5,773 nucleotides of DNA from Bacillota bacterium (lineage in GTDB: Bacteria; Bacillota; Clostridia; Peptostreptococcales; Thermotaleaceae), in the NCBI GenBank assembly GCA_023623095.1, contig JAMNXX010000064.1, forward strand, positions 1 to 5,773, read 5' to 3'. The translations under genes were made by a program, and so were the position numbers. How positions within the stretch are numbered: position 1 is the first letter of the stretch; each line of letters begins with the position of its first letter. This document shows positions 4,691 to 5,773 of this stretch, one piece after another. The notes beneath the pieces are model-generated. The model was not told the DNA's origin. It worked only from the letters and a program-made list of their open reading frames with translations, and did no database searches.

Positions 4691-5773
4691 TTAGCCACAC
4701 TTAGAAAACCCGCAATTTTTGCAGACAACACATCCATTTTCATGATGCATCGGCATTCCACATTCTTCACATATTTTTCCTTCCTCTATTTGCTTTCGTA
4801 CATCCGGATGTATAAAATCCATCCGATCCATTGCCATCTCCTCCGCTTCGGGCGCATTTTTCTGATCTCGGTCATATTCTTCTGCCTCAGCCTCTAATTG
4901 CAAAGCAATATCCATCACATTGTATTCCCTTCCATTTTCTCCTCTGTTTACCAGCCTTTCCAATGTCCTGGCAATCGCATCCGGACAGGAAAGGACTTTT
5001 ATCTCTTTATTGCCCTTTGCCCTCTGATTGAGTGTAGAATGGCAGCGAATTCCTTTTAGCTGTTCAATAATGGCTTCCACTTGTACCCCGGAACGAAGGG
5101 CAATGGAAATAATCCGGCTCGTTGCTTCGCTCTGGCTGGGGCATCCCCCGGCTCTTCCAAGGTTTGTGATCACTTCGCAAATTCCCTGCTCATCATAGTT
5201 GGCTGTAATATAGAGATTGCCGCACCCGATCTTGACCTTTTCTGTCAACCCGGTTGTAATCGCCGGTCTTGGCCTCGGTATGAGACAATGATTGTATGTG
5301 GAATCATATTTTTCTCTTTCAAGCGTTCCAATGTTCAGCACCTGCTCTTCCCTGCTGCCATCGCGATAAATCGTGATCCCTTTGCAGCCCTGCTGATACG
5401 CTAGTTTAAATACTTCTTCTACTTCTTTTTTGGAAGCCTCATTCCTAAAGTTCACCGTCTTTGAGACGGCATTATCAACATGTTGTTGAAAAGCAGCCTG
5501 CATTCGCACATGCCAATAAGGAGAAATATCATGTGCCGTAACAAATATTCTTTTTACATCTTCCGGAATTTCAACGAACTGCTGAATACTTCCGGTTTGA
5601 GCAACATCCTCCATCAGTTCCTTTGAATAGAAACCCCTCTCCTTTGCGATCTGCTCGAATAAAGGATGGATTTCCAGGAGTTTTTCTTTATCCATCACAT
5701 TTCTAAAATAAGAAATGGCAAACAGCGGTTCTACACCGCTGGAAGCTCCGGCAATAATGCTGATCGTTCCTGT
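4691..5773 (-). CDS. nrdJ: Adenosylcobalamin-dependent (class II) ribonucleotide reductase, C-terminal part
   Basis: Reduces ribonucleotides to deoxyribonucleotides with a radical generated from adenosylcobalamin, without needing oxygen. The frame is open to the window edge, so about 360 C-terminal residues of a normally 700-850 residue protein are seen; the GTG at 5698 is an internal valine, not a start. At the edge is catalytic-barrel sequence TISIIAGASSGVEPLFA. Then come the barrel's ITAHDISPYWHVRMQAAF-like block (here VTAHDIS...), NAVSKTVNFRNEA and GCKGITIYRDGSR. A TSCPD-type domain follows (RPRP, KIGCGNLYITANY, NLGRAGGCPS, VLSCPDAIARTLE). The protein ends in a cysteine-rich tail at 4771-4694 with CEECG, CVVCKNCG and a near-terminal SKCG; such cysteines bind zinc and/or re-reduce the active site. 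Stop TAA is at 4693-4691. It is upstream of queH in the same probable operon. Its promoter, and any cobalamin riboswitch, would lie outside the window. Confidence 0.96.
   Translation of the reverse strand, partial: TGTISIIAGASSGVEPLFAISYFRNVMDKEKLLEIHPLFEQIAKERGFYSKELMEDVAQTGSIQQFVEIPEDVKRIFVTAHDISPYWHVRMQAAFQQHVDNAVSKTVNFRNEASKKEVEEVFKLAYQQGCKGITIYRDGSREEQVLNIGTLEREKYDSTYNHCLIPRPRPAITTGLTEKVKIGCGNLYITANYDEQGICEVITNLGRAGGCPSQSEATSRIISIALRSGVQVEAIIEQLKGIRCHSTLNQRAKGNKEIKVLSCPDAIARTLERLVNRGENGREYNVMDIALQLEAEAEEYDRDQKNAPEAEEMAMDRMDFIHPDVRKQIEEGKICEECGMPMHHENGCVVCKNCGFSKCG

Noticed and set aside
4831..5404. Plus-strand frames inside the ribonucleotide reductase gene
   Set aside because: Antisense shadows of conserved reductase sequence without ribosome binding sites.

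Overview
The window looks like an ordinary chromosomal segment of an AT-rich, anaerobic Gram-positive bacterium, most likely class Clostridia. The evidence is strong AGGAGG-type ribosome binding sites, intrinsic terminators with long T tracts, a consensus sigma-A promoter, a cobalamin-dependent ribonucleotide reductase and QueH rather than the oxygen-tolerant alternatives. No tRNA or rRNA gene, CRISPR array, insertion sequence, phage block or attachment site is visible.

Layout from left to right. Positions 1-37 may hold the first codons of a divergent minus-strand gene. A ferritin gene (best start 153, end 662, plus strand) follows and ends in a perfect hairpin terminator. A minus-strand transcription unit then runs from about 3271 to 778: consensus promoter, leader with a terminator-like hairpin, asnS (asparaginyl-tRNA synthetase), and two small overlapping genes for single Gate-domain (nucleoside_recognition) membrane proteins that look like the two halves of one transporter. 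A plus-strand four-helix membrane protein of the PF04020 (YvlD/phage-holin-4-like) type lies at 3514-3879, with its own terminator. Convergent to it is a minus-strand unit entering from the right edge: the C-terminal part of an adenosylcobalamin-dependent ribonucleotide reductase (reading frame open to 5773), then queH (epoxyqueuosine reductase), which ends in a large inverted repeat that can terminate in both directions.

Functionally these are housekeeping modules: iron storage, tRNA charging, an unassigned two-subunit membrane carrier, deoxynucleotide synthesis and tRNA queuosine modification. Only loose links join them. tRNA-Asn, the substrate of AsnS, is one of the four queuosine-containing tRNAs, and the reductase uses B12 while QueH is the B12-independent way to make queuosine. 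The most interesting item is the asnS leader: it has a terminator hairpin between promoter and gene, as T-box-controlled synthetase genes do, but I cannot find the T-box consensus. The second is the split Gate-domain pair, whose substrate is unknown. I see no convincing new defence or mobile system.
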